Shown here: positions 1 to 8,891 of the stretch, one piece after another
How positions within the stretch are numbered: the first letter of the stretch is position 1
Layout of the letters: each line of letters begins with the position of its first letter
NCBI GenBank assembly: GCA_030431455.1
Contig: JAUIJE010000003.1
Coordinates: forward strand, 72,360-136,359
DNA from: a bacterium
Lineage (GTDB): Bacteria > Myxococcota > UBA727 > JAUIJE01
Reading direction: 5' to 3'
Length of the DNA: 64,000 nt
Notes under the pieces: model-generated
Databases searched by the model: none
What the model was told of the DNA's origin: nothing
The model's input: only the letters and a program-made list of their open reading frames with translations
Translations under genes and position numbers: made by a program

Positions 1-112
1 GCGGATAGTAGACCATCGGCTTGTCATAGATGGGTTGGAGCTGTTTGCTCGCCACCTGGGTCATCGGGTAGAGGCGCGTGCCCTTGCCGCCGGCGAGCAG
101 GATGCCTTTCAT
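1..112 (-). CDS. rmlA: Glucose-1-phosphate thymidylyltransferase, N-terminal fragment (cut by window edge)
   Basis: Only the first 37 codons lie in the window. They start at an ATG and read [18 protein letters not shown], followed by a segment ending in [11 protein letters not shown]. This is the nucleotide-binding signature (GGxGTRL) and substrate loop of RmlA, which makes dTDP-glucose from glucose-1-phosphate and dTTP. The ATG overlaps the rmlB stop codon by 4 nt, so the two are translationally coupled. RmlA supplies RmlB, which in turn feeds the WecE-type aminotransferase two genes upstream. The rest of the protein cannot be judged. Confidence 0.88.
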   Translation of the reverse strand, partial: MKGILLAGGKGTRLYPMTQVASKQLQPIYDKPMVYYP

Positions 113-1170
113 GTCGTCCCCCGGCGGCCGTTTTTGTACCAGCGCTGTTGAAACGCGACGTGTTCGCCGCGTTGCACCCGGTGCAGCCACTCTTGGTGGT
201 CTAGATACCAGCGCACGGTGCGCTCGAGGCCCTCGTCGAGGGTGACCGACGGAGACCAGCCGAGTTCTTGTTCGATGAACGAGCAGTCCATCGCGTAGCG
301 AAAGTCATGGCCGGGCCGGTCTTGCACCATCTCGATGAGCGACGCGCTGAACCCGGGGGGTTGGCCTGCGTACCGGTCGTAGGTGGTCAGCAAGGTCTTG
401 ACCAAGTCGAGGTTGGTGCGCTCGGTCCGGCCCCCGACGCAATAGGTCTGTCCCGGCGCGCCTCGTTCCATCACCGTGCAGAGCGCGTCACAGTGGTCGT
501 CGACGAAGAGCCAGTCCCGGACGTTGGCCCCGGTGCCGTAGATGGGCACGGGCTCGCCCGCCAGCGCGCGGCAGAGCACCAAGGGGATGAGCTTTTCGGG
601 GAACTGGCGCGGCCCGTAGTTGTTGGTGCAGTTGGTGATCAGGGTGGGCAGGCCGTAAGTCTCGTGCCACGCGCGCACGAGGTGATCGCTGGCCGCCTTC
701 GAGGCCGCGTAGGGGCTCCGCGGCGCGTACGGGGCCTGTTCGGAAAAGGTCCCGTCGTCGCCCAGGCTGCCGAACACCTCATCGGTGGACACGTGCAAAA
801 AGCGCACCTCGTCGCGTCCCTGCCAATGTTGTTGGGCCGCGCGCAGCAGCACGCCGGTGCCTTGTACGTTGGTGTGCAAAAACGCGAACGGGTCATCGAT
901 GGACCGGTCCACGTGGGTCTCCGCCGCGAGGTGAAAGACATGGGTCACGTCGTGTTCGGCGAACGCGGCTGCGACCTGTTCGGGCGCGGTGATGTCACCT
1001 TGCACAAACACGTGACCGGCGTCGTCCTCGAGCGCGGCCAAGTTTTCGAGGTTGCCCGCGTAGGTGAGCGCGTCGAACGATACGACCTTGCGGTCGGCGA
1101 ACCTACGCCGCAACAGGTGCACCAGGTTGGACCCGATGAAGCCGGCCGCACCGGTGACGAGGAATGTCAC
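109..1170 (-). CDS. rmlB: dTDP-glucose 4,6-dehydratase
   Basis: This 353-residue protein has the normal length for RmlB. It shows the NAD-binding GAAGFIG motif (residues 7-13), the STDEVFG catalytic segment (Thr129, Asp130, Glu131) and YAASK (Tyr154, Lys158) of extended SDR enzymes. RmlB converts dTDP-glucose to dTDP-4-keto-6-deoxyglucose in the cytoplasm. I chose the GTG at 1170 because it forms a GTGA overlap with the upstream aminotransferase and puts the Rossmann motif at the very N-terminus. The open frame continues further upstream, but that part has no homologous look. No RmlC or RmlD is visible; the wecE neighbour suggests the keto-sugar is aminated rather than turned into rhamnose. 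Confidence 0.94.
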   Translation of the reverse strand: MTFLVTGAAGFIGSNLVHLLRRRFADRKVVSFDALTYAGNLENLAALEDDAGHVFVQGDITAPEQVAAAFAEHDVTHVFHLAAETHVDRSIDDPFAFLHTNVQGTGVLLRAAQQHWQGRDEVRFLHVSTDEVFGSLGDDGTFSEQAPYAPRSPYAASKAASDHLVRAWHETYGLPTLITNCTNNYGPRQFPEKLIPLVLCRALAGEPVPIYGTGANVRDWLFVDDHCDALCTVMERGAPGQTYCVGGRTERTNLDLVKTLLTTYDRYAGQPPGFSASLIEMVQDRPGHDFRYAMDCSFIEQELGWSPSVTLDEGLERTVRWYLDHQEWLHRVQRGEHVAFQQRWYKNGRRGTT

Positions 1171-2294
1171 GTCAACGCCCGCCGGGTCACGTCGAGGAGC
1201 ACCGCCGCCGCCCGCTCCGCGTCCGCGTCCGTCATCGACGCGTGCAGCGGCAAACGCAAAAGCTGCGCCGCCACCAGCTCGGTGTTGGGCAAACGCTCGT
1301 CGCCCCCGTGCGCGGGCGCGGTGTGCAGGGGCTCGTAGTGCTGGCTCGCCGCGACCCCGTGCTCGCGCATGGCCGCGGCCACGGCCGCACGGTCGGCGTC
1401 GGGGGGCAACAGCAGCGCAAACACGTGCGCGGGGTGTCGCACGCCGTCGTCTATCTGTTGCCGGCTCCCGCCCAACGCCGCCCAGTCCTCGTCGAGGGCC
1501 GCGGCGTAGGCCTGCCAAATCGTCTCACGGATTTGTTGGGTCGCGTCCGCGGCTTCGAGCTGCGCGGTGAGCACGGCCGCGAGCACATCGGAGAGCAGAT
1601 AGGACGAGCCCACCGCGCGCCAGGTGTACTTGTCGACTTCGCCGCGCATGAAGCGGGACCGGTCGGTGCCCTTTTCGCGCAGGATCTCGGCCCGCTCGAC
1701 GTCCTCTTCGCGCGCAAAAAAAAGCGCGCCCCCCTCGCCGCAGCTGATGTTCTTGGTGCGGTGAAAACTTACCGCGCTCATCCGGCCAAATGTGCCAAGC
1801 GGGCGCTCCCCCGACGCGCCGAACAGCCCGTGGGCGTTGTCCTCGACCAGAGCAATGTCCCGCTGATCACAAAAGTGGGCGATGGCCTCGATGTCGGGAG
1901 CGACCCCGCCGTAGTGCATCGTGCAGACCGCAGTGGTGCGCGGGGTGACGGCGGCCTCGAGTTCCGCCAGCCCCATGCTGAACGTACGCGGGTTGATGTC
2001 CGCAAACCGAATCTTGGCCCCCCGCAGGGCAAAGGCATTGGCCGTGCTCGTGAAGGTGAAGCTCGGCATCACCACTTCGTCGTCGGGCCCGAGGTCGAGC
2101 ACGAGGGCGGCCAGCTCCAGCGCGGCCGTGCACGACGGCGTGAGCAGGCAGGGCCGGTCACCGGTGAGCGCGCTCAGCATCTGTGACGCGCGCTGGGTGA
2201 ACGGCCCATCGCCCTCGGTGATGCCGCCGCGCAGGGCCTGCTCGACATACGCGAGTTCGTTGGGCGCGATGGTGTGGGCGGCGAACGGGATCAC
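1167..2294 (-). CDS. wecE: dTDP-4-amino-4,6-dideoxyhexose aminotransferase (WecE/RffA-like, DegT/DnrJ family)
   Basis: This is a 375-residue PLP enzyme of the DegT/DnrJ/EryC1/StrS family. The N-terminus (IPFAAHTIAPNEL), the EDNAHG segment (Asp152) and FHRTKN with the PLP lysine at residue 181 match WecE/RffA enzymes. Those aminate dTDP-4-keto-6-deoxyglucose to dTDP-4-amino-4,6-dideoxygalactose. The GTG start at 2294 overlaps the upstream stop as GTGA. The flanking rmlB/rmlA supply its substrate, and the GNAT domain encoded two genes upstream could N-acetylate its product, as WecD does in enterobacteria. The 4-epimer made is inferred from resemblance, not proven. Confidence 0.86.
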   Translation of the reverse strand: MIPFAAHTIAPNELAYVEQALRGGITEGDGPFTQRASQMLSALTGDRPCLLTPSCTAALELAALVLDLGPDDEVVMPSFTFTSTANAFALRGAKIRFADINPRTFSMGLAELEAAVTPRTTAVCTMHYGGVAPDIEAIAHFCDQRDIALVEDNAHGLFGASGERPLGTFGRMSAVSFHRTKNISCGEGGALFFAREEDVERAEILREKGTDRSRFMRGEVDKYTWRAVGSSYLLSDVLAAVLTAQLEAADATQQIRETIWQAYAAALDEDWAALGGSRQQIDDGVRHPAHVFALLLPPDADRAAVAAAMREHGVAASQHYEPLHTAPAHGGDERLPNTELVAAQLLRLPLHASMTDADAERAAAVLLDVTRRALT

Positions 2295-3310
2295 GCTTGC
2301 CCTCGCGTCAGCACCGTGAACGATCCGCGCGGCCCGCGCTTCAGCGCGACAAAGTCGACCACCCCGCGCACAAAGCCTGTGCCGTATCCGAAATGAAACG
2401 CGGCGAGCACCGCGGGCAACACCGGGAGGTATTTCCACTCGGTCTTGCGCGCGATGTCGACCGACGCGGCCAAAAGCCCGGCCCCGTAGGTGCCCGCGGC
2501 GAGGACGAGCGCCCCGCGGGCGAGATTAGACACCAAGGCCCCGGCCCCGAGCGCGCCGAACGTGACCACCAATGTGCCTGGAACCAGGTGGCGCCAGGAC
2601 GCGGGCAGCTTGTGTTTCTGGATCACGCGGACTTTGTAGTAGCCGTATTGGGAATACTGTTTGAACAGGGCGCGCAACGTGTTGCGGGGCGAATACCAAC
2701 TCTTGATGCGGGGGCTCTGCCAGATTTTGCCCCCCGCGCGCACCGTGCGCAGGTTGAACTCGTCGTCCTGGTTGCGCACGAGTTCTTCGTCGAAGAGCCC
2801 GACCTGGTCGAACCAGTCCTTGTGCCAGCAGCCGTAGGTCACGGTGTCGACTTCGCCCTCGTAGTCGGGCTTGTGAAAGGCCGCGCCCCCCGTCGAGTAG
2901 GGCGAGTGGTAGGCGGCGGCGATGGCCTCGTGCAGGTAGCCCTTCGTCTTGGTGCGGGCCGCGCCGCCGACGTTCTGCGCGCCGGTCTCGGCCAAGACCT
3001 CGACGCAGGCTTTGACGTAGTCGGGCGCGTATTCGGTGTGCGCGTCCATGCGGATGATGATGTCGCCCTCGGCCGCGGCGATGCCGTGGTTGAGCCCGGT
3101 GGGCGTGACCCGTTCGGGATTGTCCACCATCCGAATGCGCGCGTCCTCGTCGGACAGGCGCTCTAGAATCGCGCGGGTCCCGTCGTCGCTCATGCCGTCG
3201 GCGATGAGCACCTCGAGGGGTTGGCCCGGGTCCTCTTGGGCGAGGATGGACCGCACGCAGCCTTCGATGTGGGCCGCTTCATTGCGGCACGGCACGACGA
3301 TGCTGATCAC
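2291..3310 (-). CDS. Family 2 glycosyltransferase with C-terminal membrane segments
   Basis: This is a 339-residue GT-A glycosyltransferase of the GT2/ExoA type. It starts with ISIVVPCRNEAAHI, has the nucleotide-binding ADGMSDDGT stretch near residues 38-45 and a metal-binding DAH motif at 89-91. A QDDEFNLR segment probably carries the catalytic acid. The last 100 residues contain two hydrophobic segments that could hold it to the inner membrane. The GTG start gives a GTGA overlap with the upstream gene. It probably adds one sugar of the repeat unit to the lipid-linked intermediate; donor and acceptor cannot be read from the sequence. Confidence 0.87.
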   Translation of the reverse strand: MISIVVPCRNEAAHIEGCVRSILAQEDPGQPLEVLIADGMSDDGTRAILERLSDEDARIRMVDNPERVTPTGLNHGIAAAEGDIIIRMDAHTEYAPDYVKACVEVLAETGAQNVGGAARTKTKGYLHEAIAAAYHSPYSTGGAAFHKPDYEGEVDTVTYGCWHKDWFDQVGLFDEELVRNQDDEFNLRTVRAGGKIWQSPRIKSWYSPRNTLRALFKQYSQYGYYKVRVIQKHKLPASWRHLVPGTLVVTFGALGAGALVSNLARGALVLAAGTYGAGLLAASVDIARKTEWKYLPVLPAVLAAFHFGYGTGFVRGVVDFVALKRGPRGSFTVLTRGQA

Positions 3311-4716
3311 GTCCCGAGCACCTTGGCGTAATAGAGCACGTCGGGGTTGGTCGGGTGGTCGTAGGCCTCGAACCCGGCGCGCTCGTACACGTGACGTGCA
3401 GCGTCATTGTCGCGGTACACGCTCAGCCGAATCGAGCCCGCGCCCCGGGCCCGGCCCTCGTCGATGAAGCGGCGCACCAACGCGGTGGCCACCCCTTTGC
3501 CCCGGGCCGCGGGCGACGTCCCGATGCCCACCAGCGAAAAGACCGGGCCAGGAAGCTCGACATCTTGCTTGGAGGGGTGTTCGCCGCCACCGCGCAGAAG
3601 CTTGACCCGGCGTTTGAGCTCGGCCCGGAAGGTCTTGCGCAACATCAGCCCGGGGTTTTGCAGCAGACCGACGGCCGCGAACGGGCCCACCGTTTTGTTC
3701 ATGCCCACCTGGGCGTCGAGAAAACACCCAAACACATAGCCGAGCACCTCGCCGCCATCGTCGTACACAAACGCGGCCGCGTCCTTTTCCTGGGTGAACC
3801 ACCACAAAAACCCGCGCGCGTATGTGGGCCCGAGCTCGGCCCCCATGCTGCCCGCGAAGGTGGCCAAGTGCAGCGGCACCACCCGCCGGATGTCACTGGC
3901 GTGCATCGACCGCACCCGGCTCGGCACCGCCTCGTATTTCTTGCCCAGAACCAAAAAGCCCCGGCCCCAGTCGGAGAGGCCTCGCTCAGCGAACTTCTCG
4001 TCCGCGTCCTCGACGACCTCAAACGGCGGAAACCATTTGTCCCCCATGCGAATGCCGTACGAAAAGAACCGCTCGTCGACCACGGAAAAACCCGCGCGCC
4101 GGAAGTGGTCGATGGCCTCTTCGGGCGAATGGCTGGTCGAGGACTCGAGGGCCACGTCGCGATACTTCTTGTTGCGCGTGGCCACGTACATCCCGAGCGC
4201 GGCCGCGCGTTTGAGCGGCATCTCGACCTTGCGGAACACGGTGTCGTCGTTGGTGTACGAGATGAGCAAACACCCGCCCGGCCTGAGCAGGCGCCGCGCC
4301 TTGTTGAAGGTGTCGCGGATGTTGGGCACGTAGTCGATGACGCCGAGCGCGTAGATGGCGTCGTACTGCTCGTCGCTGGGCAGGTCGAGCAGCGTGCCCA
4401 CATAGGTCGTGACCTCGCGGCCCGCGGCTTCGAAGCGGCGTTTGGTGGCGGCGATCATCTCCGCGCTGACGTCGAGACACTCCACGTCGTGGCCACGTTC
4501 GGCCACTTGCAGGGCACAGTGCCCGGCCCCACAGCCCATCTCCAGCACGCGGGCGTTTTTGGGAAGAGCGGCGTCGAGCATCTCGAGCGCGGTCTCTTCC
4601 CGGCGCAAGTAGTCGAACGCCCGGGCGCGGTTTTCCGGTTGGTAAAAGGCGTCCCATTGGTCGGCGTAGGCGTCGAAAAAGCGGCCAGCGTCGTCGAGGC
4701 GCGAGGGTTCGCTCAT
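3307..4716 (-). CDS. Fused SAM-dependent methyltransferase and GNAT N-acetyltransferase
   Basis: This single 469-residue reading frame has two domains. Residues 1-260 form a class I methyltransferase with the SAM loop EMGCGAG (59-65) and LDVSAEM. Residues 265-469 form a GNAT acetyltransferase with the acetyl-CoA loop GTSPAARGKGVATAL (399-413) and NDAARHVYERAGF (437-449). The ATG at 4716 overlaps the upstream stop as ATGA; a longer frame is open but has no support. Because wecE lies two genes downstream, the GNAT half may N-acetylate the dTDP-4-amino sugar (WecD role). The methylation target is unknown. The linker shows no frameshift or stop. Confidence 0.83.
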   Translation of the reverse strand: MSEPSRLDDAGRFFDAYADQWDAFYQPENRARAFDYLRREETALEMLDAALPKNARVLEMGCGAGHCALQVAERGHDVECLDVSAEMIAATKRRFEAAGREVTTYVGTLLDLPSDEQYDAIYALGVIDYVPNIRDTFNKARRLLRPGGCLLISYTNDDTVFRKVEMPLKRAAALGMYVATRNKKYRDVALESSTSHSPEEAIDHFRRAGFSVVDERFFSYGIRMGDKWFPPFEVVEDADEKFAERGLSDWGRGFLVLGKKYEAVPSRVRSMHASDIRRVVPLHLATFAGSMGAELGPTYARGFLWWFTQEKDAAAFVYDDGGEVLGYVFGCFLDAQVGMNKTVGPFAAVGLLQNPGLMLRKTFRAELKRRVKLLRGGGEHPSKQDVELPGPVFSLVGIGTSPAARGKGVATALVRRFIDEGRARGAGSIRLSVYRDNDAARHVYERAGFEAYDHPTNPDVLYYAKVLGT

Positions 4717-5894
4717 GGGGTTTGTCCTGCGGCGATACAAAGTTCTTCGATGAGTTCGTCCGCGAACGATTCGACGCTCCAGCGGTCACGTGCGGCCAAG
4801 CCGTTCTGCACCAGACGGGTCCGCAGCGGCTGGTCGTCGAGCAAGCGGGCGATGGCGGCGGCGAGTTCGCCCGGGCTCTTGGGGGGCACGAGCAGGCCAT
4901 CGAGGTTGTGCTCGACCGAGGAAGGGATGCCGCCCACGTTCGTGGCCACCACCGGACAGCCAAAACAACGGGCCTCGACCAGCGTGCGCGGCGTGCCTTC
5001 GGACAGGCTCGGCTGCACGAGCACGTCGTGGCTGCGGTAGAGGTCGAACAGGTCGGGCCCAAAGTCCATCATGCCCTTTTGTTCGATGTCGTCGGCGAAG
5101 GGGGACGTTTCGATGCGGCGCGTGATGGCGCGGCCGGCTTCGGTCTTGCGGTCGCTGCCGCCGACGAGGGTGAGCTTGACCTTGCGGTCTTGCCGCAGCC
5201 GATCGAACGCTTCGAGCAGGTCGTTCACGCCTTTTTCGGGCCGAAGGTACCCGACGAAGAGCAGGCGCGGGATGTCACTGACTTCCGGCCCGCGCGGGTT
5301 GGACATTTCGTCTCGGTAGAGGCACGAGCTGACCACCACGCGGCCGTGACGGCCGCCGAGGGTGTGCCACATCTCGGCGCCATTGGTGCAAAGCCGCGTG
5401 CGGGGCTCTTGGGCGAGGTCGGCCATGGCGTGTTCGGAATGGGCCGCAAACGTCGTGGCCAGCGTGCGCACCACCCCGGAATAGTCGGTGGACGCTTTGA
5501 CCACCTCGAGGGGCGAGCTCACCACGTGCAGCAGCTTGGGGCGCTTGAGGTGCTGTACGGCGTTGGGCAGCTGGAACGGCAAGCGGATAAAGAGCGCATC
5601 CACGCTCTCGGCAAAGCGGCGCAGGATGCGCCGGGCGTTCAGGTAATGTTTCTGCGCGCCCATGGTGGTTTGCATCGGGGGCAGAAAGGTCACGTCTTGC
5701 TGCGCGACGTCCATCGCGTAGTTGAGGTTGCGTTGCATCTCGGGGAGCAAGGGCACGCACAGGCGGCTGTGATCGGTTCGCGCACGCAGCTCGTCGAGCA
5801 GGCGCCCGATGGAGTGGTTGATCATCAGCCGGCCGCCCCCCATCGCGGAGGTCGTGCCGGAAATGATGCCAAGCGTGCCAGAGAAACGGGTCAC
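4713..5894 (-). CDS. Family 4 glycosyltransferase
   Basis: This 393-residue GT-B enzyme has the C-terminal GT4 signature: LLFVGYLRPEKGVNDLLEAF, LVGG, and PSLSEGTPRTLVEARCFGCP followed by VVATNVGG. The Glu residues of the SEGTPRTLVEA stretch normally contact the donor nucleotide sugar. The N-terminal glycine-rich SGTTSAMGGGRLM is the usual acceptor-side loop. The GTG start at 5894 lies 2 nt after the carbamoyltransferase stop. It is a cytoplasmic, membrane-associated enzyme that probably adds one sugar of the repeat unit; the linkage cannot be predicted. Confidence 0.87.
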   Translation of the reverse strand: MTRFSGTLGIISGTTSAMGGGRLMINHSIGRLLDELRARTDHSRLCVPLLPEMQRNLNYAMDVAQQDVTFLPPMQTTMGAQKHYLNARRILRRFAESVDALFIRLPFQLPNAVQHLKRPKLLHVVSSPLEVVKASTDYSGVVRTLATTFAAHSEHAMADLAQEPRTRLCTNGAEMWHTLGGRHGRVVVSSCLYRDEMSNPRGPEVSDIPRLLFVGYLRPEKGVNDLLEAFDRLRQDRKVKLTLVGGSDRKTEAGRAITRRIETSPFADDIEQKGMMDFGPDLFDLYRSHDVLVQPSLSEGTPRTLVEARCFGCPVVATNVGGIPSSVEHNLDGLLVPPKSPGELAAAIARLLDDQPLRTRLVQNGLAARDRWSVESFADELIEELCIAAGQTP

Positions 5895-5896
5895 GG

Positions 5897-7609
5897 TTAG
5901 GCGGCGGCGGTCTTCTTCACCAGGAACGGCCCGGCGATGAGGTAGTTCAGCCCGCTTTCCTTGAGCACGTGAAGCGCGTCCTTGGCGTCGCGACAAATCG
6001 GGAAGCCGTGCAGGTTGAACGACGTGTTGAGCACCACCTTGCGCCCGGTCTTTTTTCGGAACGCGTCGATGATGCCGTACATCGCCGGGTTCTGCTCCTC
6101 GCGCAGCAACTGGGCCCGGCAGGTGAGGTCCGCGTTGTGAATCGCCGCGATGAGGTCGCGGAAGTTGTCGCGCGAATCAAACGTCATCATCATGTACGGG
6201 CTTTCGTTGCCCTTTTCGTTGTGGATGTACTCGTCGGCGTGCTCGGCCATCATCATCGGCGCAAACGGCATCCAGAAGTCGCGCTTTTTGACCATCTGGT
6301 TGATGACCCGCACGACGTCTTGGTTGGAGGGGTCGGCGAGGATCGAGCGGTTGCCCAATGCTCGTGCACCAAACTCCATGCGACCGGCGCAGCGCGCCAC
6401 AGGTTCGCCTTGCACGAGCAAGTCCGCCACCGCCTCGGCCATGTTGTCCGGTTTCGAATACTCGTAGCCCGTGGCCTTGATCGCGGCTTCAGTGTCCGCC
6501 TCGTCGAGGTCGTCGCCGAGGTAATAGTGCTCAAGGGGTTTGACCTCGGCGTGGCCATACTTGGCCGCGGCCGCTTGGTAGAAGCCACCGATGCACAAGG
6601 TCTCATCCCCACACGACGGGAAGGCCTGGAAGCTGTTCACTTCGGGAAGCTCGGCCAGGCGCTTGTTGGCCTTCACGTTCATGAACACGCCGCCGGCCGC
6701 GACCACGTCGCGCACCCCGGTCTCGCGCACGGCGTTGGCGCACCAACGCGCGAGCACCTTTTCGGTGAAGCGCTGCAAACCCGCGCACACGTAGTCGAAG
6801 CGCACCCCGCGCAGCTTGGTGAAGATTTCGGGCACGAAGTTGTCGGTGGGGAGCAGCGAGCCGCGCTTGAGCTTGAGCCCGCTGCCGTCGAGACCGAGGA
6901 ACGATTCAAAGATCTTGCAGGTCTCTTCGGTGGCGCTTTCGGACACGTACGGTGCCATGCCCATGAGTTTGTACTCGTGCTCGAGGGGGATGAACCCGAG
7001 CGCGTAGGTCACCCAGGAGTAGATGGCGCCAAGCGAATGCTGCCACGGGGTCTCGGCGAGCACGGTCTGTTTGCCGTTTTCCCAGACGCGCACGGTGGCG
7101 CAGTTGCGGTCGCCCGCGCCGTCGCAGGTGAGCACCAAGTAGGGCTTGTCCGGTCGTTCGCGCAGGCCGTAGTAGGCGGTGGCGGCGTGGCTGGTGTGGT
7201 GGTCGAAGAAGGTCAGCTGGCGGTTGCCGAGACCGTCTTTGTCGAGCTGCTTTTTGAGTTCGTTGTGGCCGACGTCCATGCGGGTGGCGACGAGCAGCGG
7301 CACCGCGAGGCGTTGGCGCATGCGACCGGTGACGGTCTCGAACCGTTTGTACGATTCCATCAGGTCGTCGCGCGAGTGGTACCGGATGAGAACCTGGCGG
7401 CAGCCGAGCACGACCTCTTCAATGTCACTGGGGGACGCGCCGACGTGCTCCAGGCAGGCTTGGATGGCGTGTCGGGGGTAGCCCCAGTAGTTTTTCTCGC
7501 GCATCACGCGCTCTTCTTGCACGGCGTAGAGGAGGCGGCCGCCTTGGCCGATGCAGGCACTGGCATTGTGTCCGGCGTGGACGCCGAGGATGTATTTCTT
7601 GTTGGTCAT
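5897..7609 (-). CDS. O-carbamoyltransferase, NodU/CmcH family
   Basis: This 570-residue protein has both NodU/CmcH domains. The N-terminal YrdC/Kae1-like fold opens with ILGVHAGHNASACI. The C-terminal carbamoyltransferase domain contains MEFGARALGNRSILADPSN. The family transfers carbamoyl from carbamoyl phosphate to a sugar hydroxyl through an adenylate intermediate, as in nodulation factors and antibiotics. Within this operon it probably carbamoylates a sugar of the surface polysaccharide. I chose the ATG at 7609 because the typical N-terminal MTNKKYILGV begins there, with a purine-rich GAAAGAGAA upstream. The frame above it is open but unconserved in style. Confidence 0.92.
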   Translation of the reverse strand: MTNKKYILGVHAGHNASACIGQGGRLLYAVQEERVMREKNYWGYPRHAIQACLEHVGASPSDIEEVVLGCRQVLIRYHSRDDLMESYKRFETVTGRMRQRLAVPLLVATRMDVGHNELKKQLDKDGLGNRQLTFFDHHTSHAATAYYGLRERPDKPYLVLTCDGAGDRNCATVRVWENGKQTVLAETPWQHSLGAIYSWVTYALGFIPLEHEYKLMGMAPYVSESATEETCKIFESFLGLDGSGLKLKRGSLLPTDNFVPEIFTKLRGVRFDYVCAGLQRFTEKVLARWCANAVRETGVRDVVAAGGVFMNVKANKRLAELPEVNSFQAFPSCGDETLCIGGFYQAAAAKYGHAEVKPLEHYYLGDDLDEADTEAAIKATGYEYSKPDNMAEAVADLLVQGEPVARCAGRMEFGARALGNRSILADPSNQDVVRVINQMVKKRDFWMPFAPMMMAEHADEYIHNEKGNESPYMMMTFDSRDNFRDLIAAIHNADLTCRAQLLREEQNPAMYGIIDAFRKKTGRKVVLNTSFNLHGFPICRDAKDALHVLKESGLNYLIAGPFLVKKTAAA

Positions 7610-7622
7610 GGTCGGTTCTCTT

Positions 7623-8891
7623 TCAAGGCTGTAGAAGCGGCCTGGCGAGCAATCGTAAAACGGCTGGCGGGTCACTGTGCGCGGCGTTCGGTGGCTGTGC
7701 GGCCTGTCGGTGCGCCCGGCGTTGGGCCTGCACCCAAGCTTCCAGGACACGATCGTACCGAGCCGCGGAAATGCCCAAGCCGAAGAAGATCATTGGTGAA
7801 TAAAGAACTTCGGAGGTGAAGAACCCCAGGTAGAGGAACGCGATGGTCTGGACCACTGTCGCTTCTCCAAGCGTCCTGACAACCGGCGGGACCACCACCC
7901 TTGCTGGGGCTTTCCGCCGCCAGGACAACGCCATGAGCCAAAATGCAAGGAAGGTCACCACACCCGAGCCGCCAAAAACATGGGCATACACATTGTGTGC
8001 TTCAATGGGCACACCATCGGGATCGAACCGGCGACCGAGCCGGCGCTTCAGGCCAGCGGGAGACTCGCCCAGAATGGGGGATTCAAATCCCGCCATGAAT
8101 GATTCTCGAATCAGCTCGACCCGTTTGGTGTCGCTGCCGATGCCAAGCCGTGTCTGCTCTATCCGCCGCTCAAGCACGCTCGTTGTAGTCACCTCTGTGA
8201 CGATTCCATAGGTGCCGCCAACGAGCAGCGCACCAAAAAGGATGGCCGAAGACCCTCGGCGAAGCGCAACCACGTAGGCCAACACCAAGGCGACACCGAT
8301 CCACCCCGACCGGTTCCCCGTCGAGAACACCGCACCCGCAATGATCAGGCCCGCGAGGCCGAGCAGCACGAGCAGTCGACGCGACCTGGTGGAGGTGGCC
8401 ACCAACGCTCCGTTTAGCAGGGCCGGGATCGCAAACAGTGCATAGGCGTTCTTGTTCCCTACGCCCTCCATTGGGTTGATGCCTTCGATTCCGATCTCAC
8501 CTCCCGCCAGCCCGCGCAATCCGATGATGGCACCCGCCAAGACCATTCCGACCGCGGCGTAGGTGTAGTCCCGGTTCGATCGAACAAGGAGGTAGCCGAC
8601 GAGAGCGGTCGTCAGCACCGCGCTGGTTTTCACAAGCTCGCCGACTACCCCGCCCCCCGGGACACAAGAAAGCCCATAGAGACCAAGAAACAGCGCAGAG
8701 GTGATGGTCGCGCTTCTCGGAATGCGGCTCGTGCCGGAGACAACAAGGTAGAAAAGCAGTGGACCGACGACCACGAGGTAGGGGTGCACTGAGAACGGCC
8801 CCAAACCGAGGCGCATTCCAGGAAAGGCGCTCCCCGCAAACAACAGGCCAATGACAAGCAGGGTGCTGCGTCGCAACCGGTTTGAGTTCAT
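7623..8891 (-). CDS. O-antigen polymerase/ligase-like membrane protein (Wzy candidate)
   Basis: This 422-residue protein is built of about ten to twelve hydrophobic segments. It includes the long extracytoplasmic loop before the last helices that is typical of Wzy/WaaL proteins. Visible polar motifs include GVGNKNAYALFAIPALLNG and STGNRSGWIGVAL, the latter resembling the NRSG box of the O-antigen ligase family. It would join repeat units or ligate them at the periplasmic face. The ATG at 8891 overlaps the upstream glycosyltransferase stop as ATGA. Polymerase versus ligase cannot be decided from sequence; the Wza/Wzc genes at 41676-44529 favour a polymerase. Confidence 0.77.
   Translation of the reverse strand: MNSNRLRRSTLLVIGLLFAGSAFPGMRLGLGPFSVHPYLVVVGPLLFYLVVSGTSRIPRSATITSALFLGLYGLSCVPGGGVVGELVKTSAVLTTALVGYLLVRSNRDYTYAAVGMVLAGAIIGLRGLAGGEIGIEGINPMEGVGNKNAYALFAIPALLNGALVATSTRSRRLLVLLGLAGLIIAGAVFSTGNRSGWIGVALVLAYVVALRRGSSAILFGALLVGGTYGIVTEVTTTSVLERRIEQTRLGIGSDTKRVELIRESFMAGFESPILGESPAGLKRRLGRRFDPDGVPIEAHNVYAHVFGGSGVVTFLAFWLMALSWRRKAPARVVVPPVVRTLGEATVVQTIAFLYLGFFTSEVLYSPMIFFGLGISAARYDRVLEAWVQAQRRAHRQAAQPPNAAHSDPPAVLRLLARPLLQP

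Noticed and set aside
268-1338. Long plus-strand open frame opposite rmlB
   Set aside because: It is antisense to a clear dehydratase, has no known motif, and is the usual effect of high GC on the opposite strand. Many similar frames run across the window.
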